Origin: Nostoc sp. LPT
GTDB lineage: Bacteria; Cyanobacteriota; Cyanobacteriia; Cyanobacteriales; Nostocaceae
DNA length: 32,091 nucleotides
NCBI RefSeq assembly: GCF_017115165.1
Contig: NZ_JABXKF010000078.1
Location: 1-32,091, forward strand
Reading direction: 5' to 3'
A program made the translations under genes and the position numbers. This document shows, one piece after another, positions 26,125 to 32,091 of this stretch. A model generated the notes under the pieces. That model did no database searches and was not told where the DNA came from. It worked only from the letters and a program-made list of their open reading frames with translations. Numbering within the stretch: position 1 is the stretch's first letter; the number at the start of each line of letters is the position of its first letter.

Positions 26125-27402
26125 ATGAGTAATTTTTTAGCTATTGCCACTGTAACAGCAGTGCTACAAAGAACCTTGCAGGCAAGCATTCAACTAGATG
26201 TAGATAACGCTAGGGTAACAACAGTTAAGCCTAGTAATTTGGGAAGTGGTACATCTGAAACAGGGGTTAATTTATTTCTTTACCATGTCACACCCAATCA
26301 TATCTGGAGTAAAAGTTATGGACATGCTCATAGAGAACCTAATCGACAGCCTACCAAACGCAGTCAAAGAGGTTTAGACCTCTACTATTTGCTGAGTTTC
26401 TATGGCAATGAAGTCGAGTTGGAACCGCAACGTCTGCTGGGTAGTGTTGTGCGGACGCTGCAAGACTATCCAATAATTAATCAGCAGATAATTCAAGATG
26501 CGCTGGCTGACTCAAGCTTTAGCTTTTTAGATGATTCTGACCTCGCTAATCAAGTAGAATTAATCAAAATTGAGCCACTCGATTTGTCTTTAGAAGATTT
26601 ATCCAAGGTGTGGTCTGTACTTTTCCAGACTCCCTATAATTTATCAGTTGCCTACCAAACCAGCGTTGTCTTAATTGATGGGGCGGAGTCGGCTCAAAAA
26701 GCTTTGCCTGTGGGGGAATACAAACCTTTACTTGTGCCTTTTATGGCTCAACCGATGGTAGAAAAGGTTGTGTCCCAAGCAGGTGTATATCAGCCAATTT
26801 TAGCAGACAGTTCTTTGATGATTCGAGGTCAGCGGTTAAAGGGCGATGTCACCCATGTGCGGATAGGTGATGTGGTGGTGACTCCAGAACAGGTAAGTGA
26901 AAAGCAGATAGTTTTGCCTCTGTCTTTGGTATCTGCTGATGAGTTGCGGGCTGGTGTGCAGAGGTTACAAGTAGTTCATCAAGTAATGACAGGGATACCG
27001 CCAGCGCCTAGAGGTAGAGTGGAGTCTAACGCAGTTGCGGTTGTAGTGCGCCCGACGATTATACAAGTTAAAGTATCTAAGATTCAAGGGAGTGGAGATG
27101 AACTGCGATCGCTTGAGGTAAGTATCAAGGTTAATCTCAAAATTGCCAAAGGGCAGCAGGTAGTTTTGTTGCTAAATGAGCGTTCGTCAAATGATCCTGT
27201 AGGTTATATGTTTGAAGCTTCTAAGCGTCGGCAGGAATATACTAATTTGATTAAATTTGTGATCTCTGGCGTTAAGGCTGGAGAATATTTAGCGCGTGTA
27301 CAAGTGGACGGTGCGGAAAGTATTTTGAGCGTGGATACAAATCCAGATAGTCAAACTTTTAATCAGTATATTAGCCCCAAAATAGCGATTAGAAATAGGT
27401 AA
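26125..27402 (+). CDS. Pvc16/DUF4255 family protein, putative eCIS cap (tail terminator)
   Basis: The N-terminal 190 residues match the DUF4255/Pvc16 family: FLAIATVTAVLQRTLQASI, GVNLFLYHVTPNHIWSK, RGLDLYYLLSFYGNEVELEP, QRLLGSVVRTLQDYPII, and LEDLSKVWSVLFQTPYNLSV. In phage-tail-like contractile injection systems this protein caps the distal end of tube and sheath. The remaining 230 residues are beta-rich with Ig/IPT-like segments (SSLMIRGQRLKGDVTHVRI, GDVVVTPEQVSEKQIVLPL), as in other cyanobacterial members. No sheath, tube, baseplate or ATPase gene of such a system lies in the window, so this is either the edge of a locus or an orphan. ATG 26125 has only weak purine-rich sequence upstream. 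The reading frame is intact. Confidence 0.8.
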   Translation: MSNFLAIATVTAVLQRTLQASIQLDVDNARVTTVKPSNLGSGTSETGVNLFLYHVTPNHIWSKSYGHAHREPNRQPTKRSQRGLDLYYLLSFYGNEVELEPQRLLGSVVRTLQDYPIINQQIIQDALADSSFSFLDDSDLANQVELIKIEPLDLSLEDLSKVWSVLFQTPYNLSVAYQTSVVLIDGAESAQKALPVGEYKPLLVPFMAQPMVEKVVSQAGVYQPILADSSLMIRGQRLKGDVTHVRIGDVVVTPEQVSEKQIVLPLSLVSADELRAGVQRLQVVHQVMTGIPPAPRGRVESNAVAVVVRPTIIQVKVSKIQGSGDELRSLEVSIKVNLKIAKGQQVVLLLNERSSNDPVGYMFEASKRRQEYTNLIKFVISGVKAGEYLARVQVDGAESILSVDTNPDSQTFNQYISPKIAIRNR

Positions 27403-27439
27403 TGATGTTACTTGTAATTACCGAAACTTTATAACCATA

Positions 27440-27534
27440 GTAGGTTGGGTTGAGGCACGAAACCCAACATCTTCGGGCATTTGTTGGGTATCGCTATCGC
27501 TCAAACCAACCTACAAGATCAGGCGATCGCACTT
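27440..27534. repeat. Hairpin repeat ending in CTACAAGATC..GCGATCGCACT (copy 1)
   Basis: GTAGGTTGGGTTGAGG at the left and CTCAAACCAACCTAC at 27500-27514 are imperfect inverted arms, with a second inner pair (ACCCAACA and TGTTGGGT). The right side continues as AAGATCAGGCGATCGCACT, a tail shared by copies at 28329 and 29427. The repeat lies four bases 3' of the PIN toxin gene's stop. Confidence 0.75.
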
Positions 27535-27537
27535 ATT

Positions 27538-27941
27538 TTAAGGGATAACCTCAAACGAAGAATTATTCCACAATCGATAAATGTAAAAATCACCATCAAG
27601 GGTGAAAATTTGTCTAGTATTCAGCATTTGTGCCGTTGCTACCAAAGAGGCATCTGCTAAGTCCATCGGAACATCTCTATATTGTTCCATTAAGTTTCTC
27701 ATCCGAGTTAAATTATCTGAAGTTTGCTCAGATATTATCAATAGCTTATCAATAACATAACTCCATAATTCTTGTTGTGCTAACCAACCCCCGTATCTCC
27801 CCAATAAATACATCGCTTCGGTCAAAAACAAGTCGTGATTAGGGGGGCTGACAATGATGGTAGAATATCAACGCAGCGTTGATGATTGTCGTCACCTCGA
27901 TTAATTAGAGCAATTAGAGGAGAAGCATCGCAAAGTGTCAT
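27538..27941 (-). pseudogene. PIN-domain toxin (VapC-like), frameshifted
   Basis: Starting at the ATG at 27941 the frame reads MTLCDASPLIALINRGDDNH and CVDILPSLSAPLITTCF and then meets a TGA. The next frame continues at once with LTEAMYLLGRYGGW, the usual PIN sequence, down to the stop at 27538 (DLADASLVATAQ, IFTLDGDFYIY). Acidic residues expected in the nuclease site are present (Asp5, the Glu of LTEA, the Asp of LADAS, the Asp of LDGDF). One base is missing at the run of five A at 27824-27828; six would restore about 135 residues. This could be real decay, reversible slippage or an assembly error. PIN toxins cut RNA; the antitoxin gene lies 14 bases upstream. Confidence 0.8.
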
Positions 27942-27955
27942 GCCTTTTATGTTGA

Positions 27956-28189
27956 TCAGTCTTTATTTTCTAAAAACTCTGTAAATGCTTCTTCGACTCG
28001 CCCTGATAAGTTCGATGGCTGAAAGTTAACTTGTCCAATCCTTCCTTTTAATGTTTGGTCTAGGGTTAGTTTTGGAGAGTCATTAGAAGATAGGCTGGGC
28101 AAAATGGTCAAGATGACTCGCTTACCTTCTAATTCAGCAGTATGCTGTAGAATTTCTTCCCAAGTTCCTTCTAGTCTTTGTTGTTCCAT
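27956..28189 (-). CDS. Antitoxin of the PIN-domain toxin
   Basis: The 77-residue protein (RLEGTWEEILQHTAELEGKR, VILTILPSL, then VEEAFTEFLENKD) is of the small type that precedes PIN toxins in cyanobacteria. The N-terminal half (WEEILQHTAELEGKRVILTI) would be the DNA-binding and dimer part and the C-terminal helix the toxin-binding part. It is the first gene of a minus-strand pair and ends 14 bases before the toxin start. The ATG at 28189 follows a purine-rich stretch on the minus strand. With its toxin frameshifted it may now be an orphan antitoxin. Confidence 0.7.
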   Translation of the reverse strand: MEQQRLEGTWEEILQHTAELEGKRVILTILPSLSSNDSPKLTLDQTLKGRIGQVNFQPSNLSGRVEEAFTEFLENKD

Positions 28190-28328
28190 TCGTGGAATTT
28201 TTAACTGGTTTATTTTGAGTTTAGCAAATGGATGGTAGGTTACGTTTCATACTTTGCACCGTACAAGATTCAGAAGATTGCACCCACCACCACTAGCATA
28301 AATTAGAGTTCGCTTGATTTTTAAGCTC

Positions 28329-28423
28329 GTAGGGTGCGAATTCGACAGCGTAACGCACCGGAAATCAAGAGTTGGTGCGTTACATTTCATTCACGCACCC
28401 TACAAGATCGAGCGATCGCACTA
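28329..28423. repeat. Hairpin repeat ending in CTACAAGATC..GCGATCGCACT (copy 2)
   Basis: GTAGGGTGCG at 28329 pairs with CGCACCCTAC at 28394-28403, with inner arms GTAACGCACC and GGTGCGTTAC. The tail AAGATCGAGCGATCGCACTA follows. The hairpin sequence differs from copy 1 but the tail is the same. A decayed relative (GGTAGGTTACGTTTC, GTACAAGATT) lies at about 28235-28272. The copy lies about 50 bases 3' of the ParE-type toxin gene, with three HIP1 sites between. Confidence 0.75.
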
Positions 28424-28473
28424 GGGGATGAAGAGACGCGATCGCCTTTTTTGTCGGTTGAGAGCGATCGCCT

Positions 28474-28770
28474 TTAGTCATTTTGAAATATCTGCTGTAA
28501 ATTGCAATAGCCACTGACAACCCGGAGAATTTCGATATCATCTTCAACTACTTGATAAAATACGATGTAACCCATCAGCAAAAGTCCTCGCAAACCTGGT
28601 CTGAGTTGAGCGTAGGATTTGCCCACATAAGGAAATTGTGCGAGGTGTTGGCACTTTTGGGTAAATGTTTGTACGAAGCGATCGCCAGCATCAACGCTAC
28701 TTTGCAGAAAATACTCGGAAATTTCTTCTAAGTCTTGACAGGCGGGAGCAGTTATGCGTAAAGCCCTCAT
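28474..28770 (-). CDS. ParE/RelE-family toxin
   Basis: The 98 residues have the fold signature ACQDLEEISEYFLQSSVDAG, QHLAQFPYVGKSYAQLRPGL, GYIVFYQVVEDDIEILRVVS, typical of ParE-type toxins, which poison DNA gyrase; RelE relatives cut mRNA at the ribosome, and the sequence alone does not fully exclude that. The ATG at 28770 lies two bases after the antitoxin stop, so the pair is translationally coupled. The frame is intact with a normal C-terminus (SGYCNLQQIFQND). Confidence 0.85.
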   Translation of the reverse strand: MRALRITAPACQDLEEISEYFLQSSVDAGDRFVQTFTQKCQHLAQFPYVGKSYAQLRPGLRGLLLMGYIVFYQVVEDDIEILRVVSGYCNLQQIFQND

Positions 28771-28772
28771 AG

Positions 28773-29057
28773 TCAGGTCGATCTGGCTGCTTCTACTTTA
28801 CTCCGCAATCGAGCCAGCACTTCATCAACATCTAAGACATCCCCTCGCTCTGCTGCCTGTATGCCCTGTTCAATTTTTAGTCGCGTCTGTTCCACCCAAG
28901 CCAAGTATTCTGGGGTTTGGTCGGAGTTTTGCTGTACTATCTCATCGGCAAGGAGTACGAGAGCGGTATCAATTGCATCTTCAAGGGAAACGTACCCACC
29001 TTGCTGCGCGAGTGATTGAAGAATTTGGCTCTGCTGCGAACTGAGGGTGATTTGCAT
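28773..29057 (-). CDS. ParD-family antitoxin
   Basis: The sequence MQITLSSQQSQILQSLAQQG and YVSLEDAIDTALVLLADE is the ribbon-helix-helix DNA-binding domain of ParD antitoxins, and the charged tail (AERGDVLDVDEVLARLRSKV) wraps the toxin. I chose the ATG at 29057, giving 94 residues, since family members begin at this MQI; an upstream ATG at 29081 would add eight residues (MIVQHRTN). It is the promoter-proximal gene of the pair and would repress the operon together with the toxin. Confidence 0.85.
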   Translation of the reverse strand: MQITLSSQQSQILQSLAQQGGYVSLEDAIDTALVLLADEIVQQNSDQTPEYLAWVEQTRLKIEQGIQAAERGDVLDVDEVLARLRSKVEAARST

Positions 29058-29158
29058 ATTGGTTCGGTGCTGAACGATCACTTTGAGTTTAACAGTGAGA
29101 AACTTTATTTTAATGCGGTTGTGCGACTGCTGGCGATTGCGTTTCCTGTCGCCGCTGA

Positions 29159-29362
29159 TGGGAGCATCAAATTAGAGACGATCAAGATTTTGTTAATCAT
29201 GTGGAATATATTCATCATAATCAGGTGCATCACTGATTAGTTCTTGCGCCGAAAGATTGGCAATATTCGAGTTTTCACCGTTATGTGAAAGCGGGAGTTT
29301 ATGATCTGATGTGCGGGGCTGAGGAGAGGTTGATATTTAATGGCAATATTGGCATGAAATAA
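29159..29362 (+). pseudogene. REP-associated tyrosine transposase (RAYT, Y1/IS200-like) C-terminal remnant
   Basis: One frame reads WEHQIRDDQDFVNHVEYIHH, NQVHH, a TGA at 29234, then LVLAPKDWQYSSFHRYVKAG and VYDLMCGAEE, ending at a TAA at 29360. This is the conserved end of RAYT transposases (usual forms WEHLIRDEADF, YIHYNPVKHGLV, PxDWPYSSFHRYV). The catalytic HuH and tyrosine-region sequence upstream is missing or unreadable. RAYTs process hairpin repeats; three hairpin repeats lie within 2 kb. The rest of this 390-base gap holds only the repeat at 29427. Confidence 0.75.
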
Positions 29363-29426
29363 AGGGTTTGCTGGGTAGAACGATAGTAAAAACCAACAAT
29401 TCAACATATTTGATGGGATTATGTAA

Positions 29427-29475
29427 TGTTGGGTTTCGTTCCTCAACCCAACCTACAAGATCCGCGCTCGCACTA
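29427..29475. repeat. Hairpin repeat ending in CTACAAGATC..GCTCGCACT (copy 3)
   Basis: TGTTGGGTTTCGTTCCTCAA and CCCAACCTAC make a short hairpin (TTGGGTT with AACCCAA), followed by AAGATCCGCGCTCGCACTA, the tail shared with copies 1 and 2. The last three bases, CTA, are the stop codon of the minus-strand effector gene. Confidence 0.65.
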
Positions 29476-31422
29476 AAATAATCCGCAACACTTACGCTTT
29501 AACGCTGGCTTTTTGATGGTGGGTAACACATATTTTACTATTCTCTCTATCCATGTATCCCTATAGTTGAAATAAGTTAGCATATCTCTTTTAAACTGCT
29601 CCTCGGCTTTTTCAAGCTTCCCTTCATCTAATACCAAGAACTCTTCTATTCCATCCACTTCCGCTACCTTCTCTGAAATTACTTCTTGCATCCCTTTGAG
29701 CACTGCCAATACTTCCTCTGCTTCTTGTTTTCTTTCCCCGAACACCCGCACCGCTTTCTTTTTTCTGTTTTCTGCGTCTACATTTATCCCATTTATCAGG
29801 TCATTATACTTGCTTAAGATCACGGTTTGACCTTGTAACATCCATTCGTCATAAAATAATACTATCTCTGCTGTTTTTATCTTCGGGTTCCACACTCTCT
29901 CCACTTCCAATATCTGTCCTCTCAATATCCTCTTCGTTATTTCTATCTCTTCTCCCTCCACGCTCTTCTCAAATAAATTATAGATGTTTTTCGTGATATT
30001 TTTTTCAAAGAACAAGTGGGGGTTGGCTATGACCTCTGTTATCTCCGCAGGCACTTCTTTCCCTACATCAAACTTTTTATCCCCAAGATCTATCGCAATT
30101 ACGTCGTCAATTGTTGTACCATGCGTTTTGAGCAAGAGATTTTTTTTATTCTCTTCTGGGATGCCAACCCGTTTCCAATCATGTTTTTCTTCGTACATCC
30201 GATCATTAACACTTGTATAAAAATCGAACATAGCTATCTTCCCTATCTTTTCCCATACTTCTCTTTTCTTTATATTTTTTCCGGTTAAGATTTCTTGTCC
30301 ATTGCTTCCTATCACTTTTTGGGTCTTGACATATTCTTGTACCTCTATCGCCTTGTTGTGACTAGCGTTCTGGGCAGTGGGGACGATATAACTCATTATG
30401 TACTTCACTATATCTGGGTCTTTAATTAGATAGATCTTTGGCGTGGTTATTCCTAGTTTTTCCGCTCGTTTGGCATTATCAACTACATTTGTACTATCCT
30501 CCGCAACTTTGAGCACATACTGTGTTGAGCTGCCTTTTCGAGAATATAAATACGCTCCTTGCGTTGTTCCCTCTGCAAATCGCTCGAATTTCATATCACC
30601 TGTGTCGATCCTTTGCAACATCTGTTTATTGAACTCTTGTTCTACTTCTTCTTGAAAGTTTGTTCTTTGGATGATGCTCGATTTGGTGGGTTTTTGCTGT
30701 ATAACATGGGTCAACTCATGCGCTATCAACTCCTGCCCCCCACGACTCAACGGCTCATACGCCCCCCGCCGAAAGAACACATCCTGCCCTGTGGTAAACG
30801 CCTTCGCCTGTATCGTCCTTGCCAAGCTATCCGCCTGCGCCCCCGTATGCACGCGCACACCGCCAAAATCAGCCCCAAACGCCCGCTCCATCGGCTCTCT
30901 CACCGTCGGCGACATGGGCTGTCCCCCGCCTTTGGCACGTACTAACTCCCCTTCCCACTCGCTAGAAATTTCTCCCCCTGCATCACCCGCCGCCCGCACA
31001 GTTATCTGCCGTTGCACCCGTCCCGCTTCCCCGCCGTTGGCTATACTCTCCTCCTCCGACGTTGTATTACTGGCTCGGAATGCAGAACTGTGAATTTCAT
31101 CTACCACTTGCCGTGCCACCCGGTCAGCCTCTTGCTCGTACACATCGCCCACTGTGCCGAGGGTCAGCTTTGCTTGCACTCCTCCCAGTCCCAATATCGG
31201 TAAAGGTGCGGGTGGGCTGGCTGATGCGAGTGAGCGGTTGATATTATCAATCATCCCTCCCGGCTGATTTTCTTTCTTCTGTAAGAGGTCAAGGCTGGCT
31301 TGCTTCCCCTCTTCCTTTCTCGCAATCTCTGGAAATGGTCTGGCGGAGAATCCAAAACTTGCTGTTTGCACTGCGGGGGGTTGCCACGATTTCGCCTGTA
31401 CCTCGCTGCTCTGTTTGGACAT
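29473..31422 (-). CDS. DUF4157 eCIS effector with kinase-like region and CaaX-like tail
   Basis: DUF4157 proteins are cargo of extracellular contractile injection systems. Residues about 85-245 are that core (GVQAKLTLGTVGDVYEQEAD, ERAFGADFGGVRVHTG, then GGQELIAHELTHVIQQ with HExxH at 235-239). The first 80 residues are low-complexity and may serve loading. Residues 280-450 look kinase-like: FAEGTTQGAYLYS as a glycine loop, Lys305 in YVLKV, FDFYTSVNDR (NDR 406-408), an Asn at 425 or 428, and AIDLGDKK (Asp445), the order seen in PI-kinase-like and HipA-like folds. A helical part (540-630) follows. The last residues are KKPALKRKCCGLF: a basic stretch and a C-terminal CGLF box as in prenylated eukaryotic GTPases. 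The ATG at 31422 has GAGGA seven bases upstream. The HExxH and family call are firm; kinase fold and CaaX are inference. Confidence 0.8.
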   Translation of the reverse strand: MSKQSSEVQAKSWQPPAVQTASFGFSARPFPEIARKEEGKQASLDLLQKKENQPGGMIDNINRSLASASPPAPLPILGLGGVQAKLTLGTVGDVYEQEADRVARQVVDEIHSSAFRASNTTSEEESIANGGEAGRVQRQITVRAAGDAGGEISSEWEGELVRAKGGGQPMSPTVREPMERAFGADFGGVRVHTGAQADSLARTIQAKAFTTGQDVFFRRGAYEPLSRGGQELIAHELTHVIQQKPTKSSIIQRTNFQEEVEQEFNKQMLQRIDTGDMKFERFAEGTTQGAYLYSRKGSSTQYVLKVAEDSTNVVDNAKRAEKLGITTPKIYLIKDPDIVKYIMSYIVPTAQNASHNKAIEVQEYVKTQKVIGSNGQEILTGKNIKKREVWEKIGKIAMFDFYTSVNDRMYEEKHDWKRVGIPEENKKNLLLKTHGTTIDDVIAIDLGDKKFDVGKEVPAEITEVIANPHLFFEKNITKNIYNLFEKSVEGEEIEITKRILRGQILEVERVWNPKIKTAEIVLFYDEWMLQGQTVILSKYNDLINGINVDAENRKKKAVRVFGERKQEAEEVLAVLKGMQEVISEKVAEVDGIEEFLVLDEGKLEKAEEQFKRDMLTYFNYRDTWIERIVKYVLPTIKKPALKRKCCGLF

Positions 31423-31650
31423 AATTTTTCCTCGCTACCCTCTATTTACTGTCTGATATTTTCGGAGAATTCTTGGATTTCTACTATAGCTGAAAGTATA
31501 AAATTGCACTCTTATATCAGAATTAATTTGTGTAACGGCAAATTTTCGGGATACACGCCTCTTTGTTGTGTTACAAAGGTTATTGCCTAATAGTTCGGTG
31601 AATGTTTTCATCTTTTTAGATTCCCCTAGCCCTCCTGAAAAGGACTACAC

Positions 31651-31919
31651 TGTACACACAAGTTGGATTACCCCCCTTAATCCCCCCTTGTAAAGGGGGG
31701 AAACTGGAAAATTTTGTTCCCTCCCCTTTATAAGGCTTGGTGTACACACAAGTCGAATTACCCCCCTTAATCCCCCCTTGTAAAGGGGGAAACTGGAAAA
31801 TCTTGTTCCCTCCCCTTTATAAGGCTCGGTGTACACACAAGTCGAATTACCCCCCTTAATCCCCCCTTGTAAAAGGGGGAAACTAGAAAATCTTGTTCCC
31901 TCCCCTTTACAAGGGGAGG
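31651..31919. repeat. Three tandem copies of a 90-bp GC-skewed repeat
   Basis: Units begin TGTACACACAAGT at 31651, 31741 and 31830 (periods 90 and 89). Each continues through a C-rich block (ACCCCCCTTAATCCCCCC), TTGTAAAGGGGG, AAACTGGAAAAT and TTGTTCCCTCCCCTTTA. CCCCCCTTGTAAAGGGGGG is itself palindromic, so each copy can fold. Read on the minus strand it gives repetitive open frames (GVIRLVC), which I take as non-coding. The rest of the 560-base gap from 31423 to 31980 shows only the upstream region of the effector gene. Confidence 0.85.
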
Positions 31920-31983
31920 GTTAGGGTGGGGTAAGAGAAGTCGGGGAAGCCTTACGATTTTCCGGATTGCTATATCGTGCGTT

Positions 31984-32091
31984 ATGGACACGCCAAATCA
32001 ACAAATGCGTACGCCAAATCAACAAATGGGTTCGCCAAATCAACAAATGGGTTCGCCAAATCAACAAATGCGTACGCCAAATCAACAAATG
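31984..32091 (+). CDS. Possible start of a heptapeptide-repeat protein (21-bp minisatellite), runs off the window
   Basis: From ATG 31984 to the window edge one frame is open for 36 codons and reads MD followed by five units of TPNQQMR or SPNQQMG. The DNA repeat is 21 bases, CGCCAAATCAACAAATG plus a variable four, so every unit keeps the same frame. Unit variants differ at the codons giving R/G and T/S, which alternate. There is no clear Shine-Dalgarno. It may be a low-complexity linker or surface protein N-terminus, or an intergenic minisatellite without coding role. Confidence 0.4.
   Translation, partial: MDTPNQQMRTPNQQMGSPNQQMGSPNQQMRTPNQQM

Noticed and set aside
30559..31093. Plus-strand open frames of 128 and 140 codons opposite the DUF4157 core
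   Set aside because: The minus-strand frame carries the DUF4157 core with HELTH and a good ribosome binding site; the opposite frames have no domain character.
31645..31991. Minus-strand open frames through the 90-bp repeats (GVIRLVCTPSLIKG)
   Set aside because: They follow the repeat period, have no independent start signal or domain, and such repeats are usually intergenic.

Overview
The window looks like chromosomal accessory DNA from a filamentous, Nostocales-type cyanobacterium. The evidence is the dense scatter of the HIP1 octamer (GCGATCGC), heptameric short tandem repeats between genes, and protein families typical of that group: Roco/COR-TIR, EAD-type adaptors, GUN4, NACHT, pentapeptide and TPR proteins, and parts of an extracellular contractile injection system (eCIS). 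No rRNA, tRNA or CRISPR array was seen.

Left part (1-5.6 kb): a partly decayed conflict/signalling island on the + strand. A SAV_2336-like fragment is fused by deletion to the COR-TIR end of a Roco protein. Next come three or four copies of one short N-terminal adaptor module of the effector-associated-domain kind. One copy is joined to a GUN4 domain and one to a NACHT NTPase; one is cut and joined to WD40 debris, and one is only a trace. The intact GUN4 and NACHT genes carrying the same adaptor suggest a two-part sensor/effector pair.

5.9-17.3 kb: a class 1 DISARM anti-phage operon in the expected order, drmD (SNF2-like helicase), drmMI (N6-adenine methylase), drmA (helicase) and drmB. drmB is cut after about 133 residues and drmC (phospholipase D family) is absent, so the locus is probably inactive or complemented elsewhere. 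The ribosome binding site and GTG start of drmD lie inside the loop of a perfect 12-bp inverted repeat.

17.2-19.4 kb: debris and a possible plasmid-type module: an unrecognised C-terminal fragment, a small frameshifted membrane protein, a 189-residue two-membrane-segment protein, and an FtsK/SpoIIIE-like ATPase that has lost its Walker A half.

19.4-27.4 kb: an exported pentapeptide-repeat protein (- strand), an exported TPR protein, an S23-type four-helix-bundle protein, a pseudokinase-TM-periplasmic binding protein fusion, a frameshifted histidine-kinase remnant, and a Pvc16/DUF4255 eCIS cap protein. Heptamer repeats separate several of these genes.

27.4-32.1 kb: two minus-strand toxin-antitoxin pairs (PIN, frameshifted; ParDE), a transposase (RAYT) remnant, a family of hairpin repeats placed just 3' of minus-strand genes, and a 649-residue DUF4157 eCIS effector. 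Beyond its HExxH core the effector has a kinase-like region and ends in a polybasic CCGLF tail that resembles a eukaryotic CaaX prenylation signal. The right end holds three 90-bp tandem repeats and a 21-bp minisatellite that may be the start of a repeat-protein gene running off the window.
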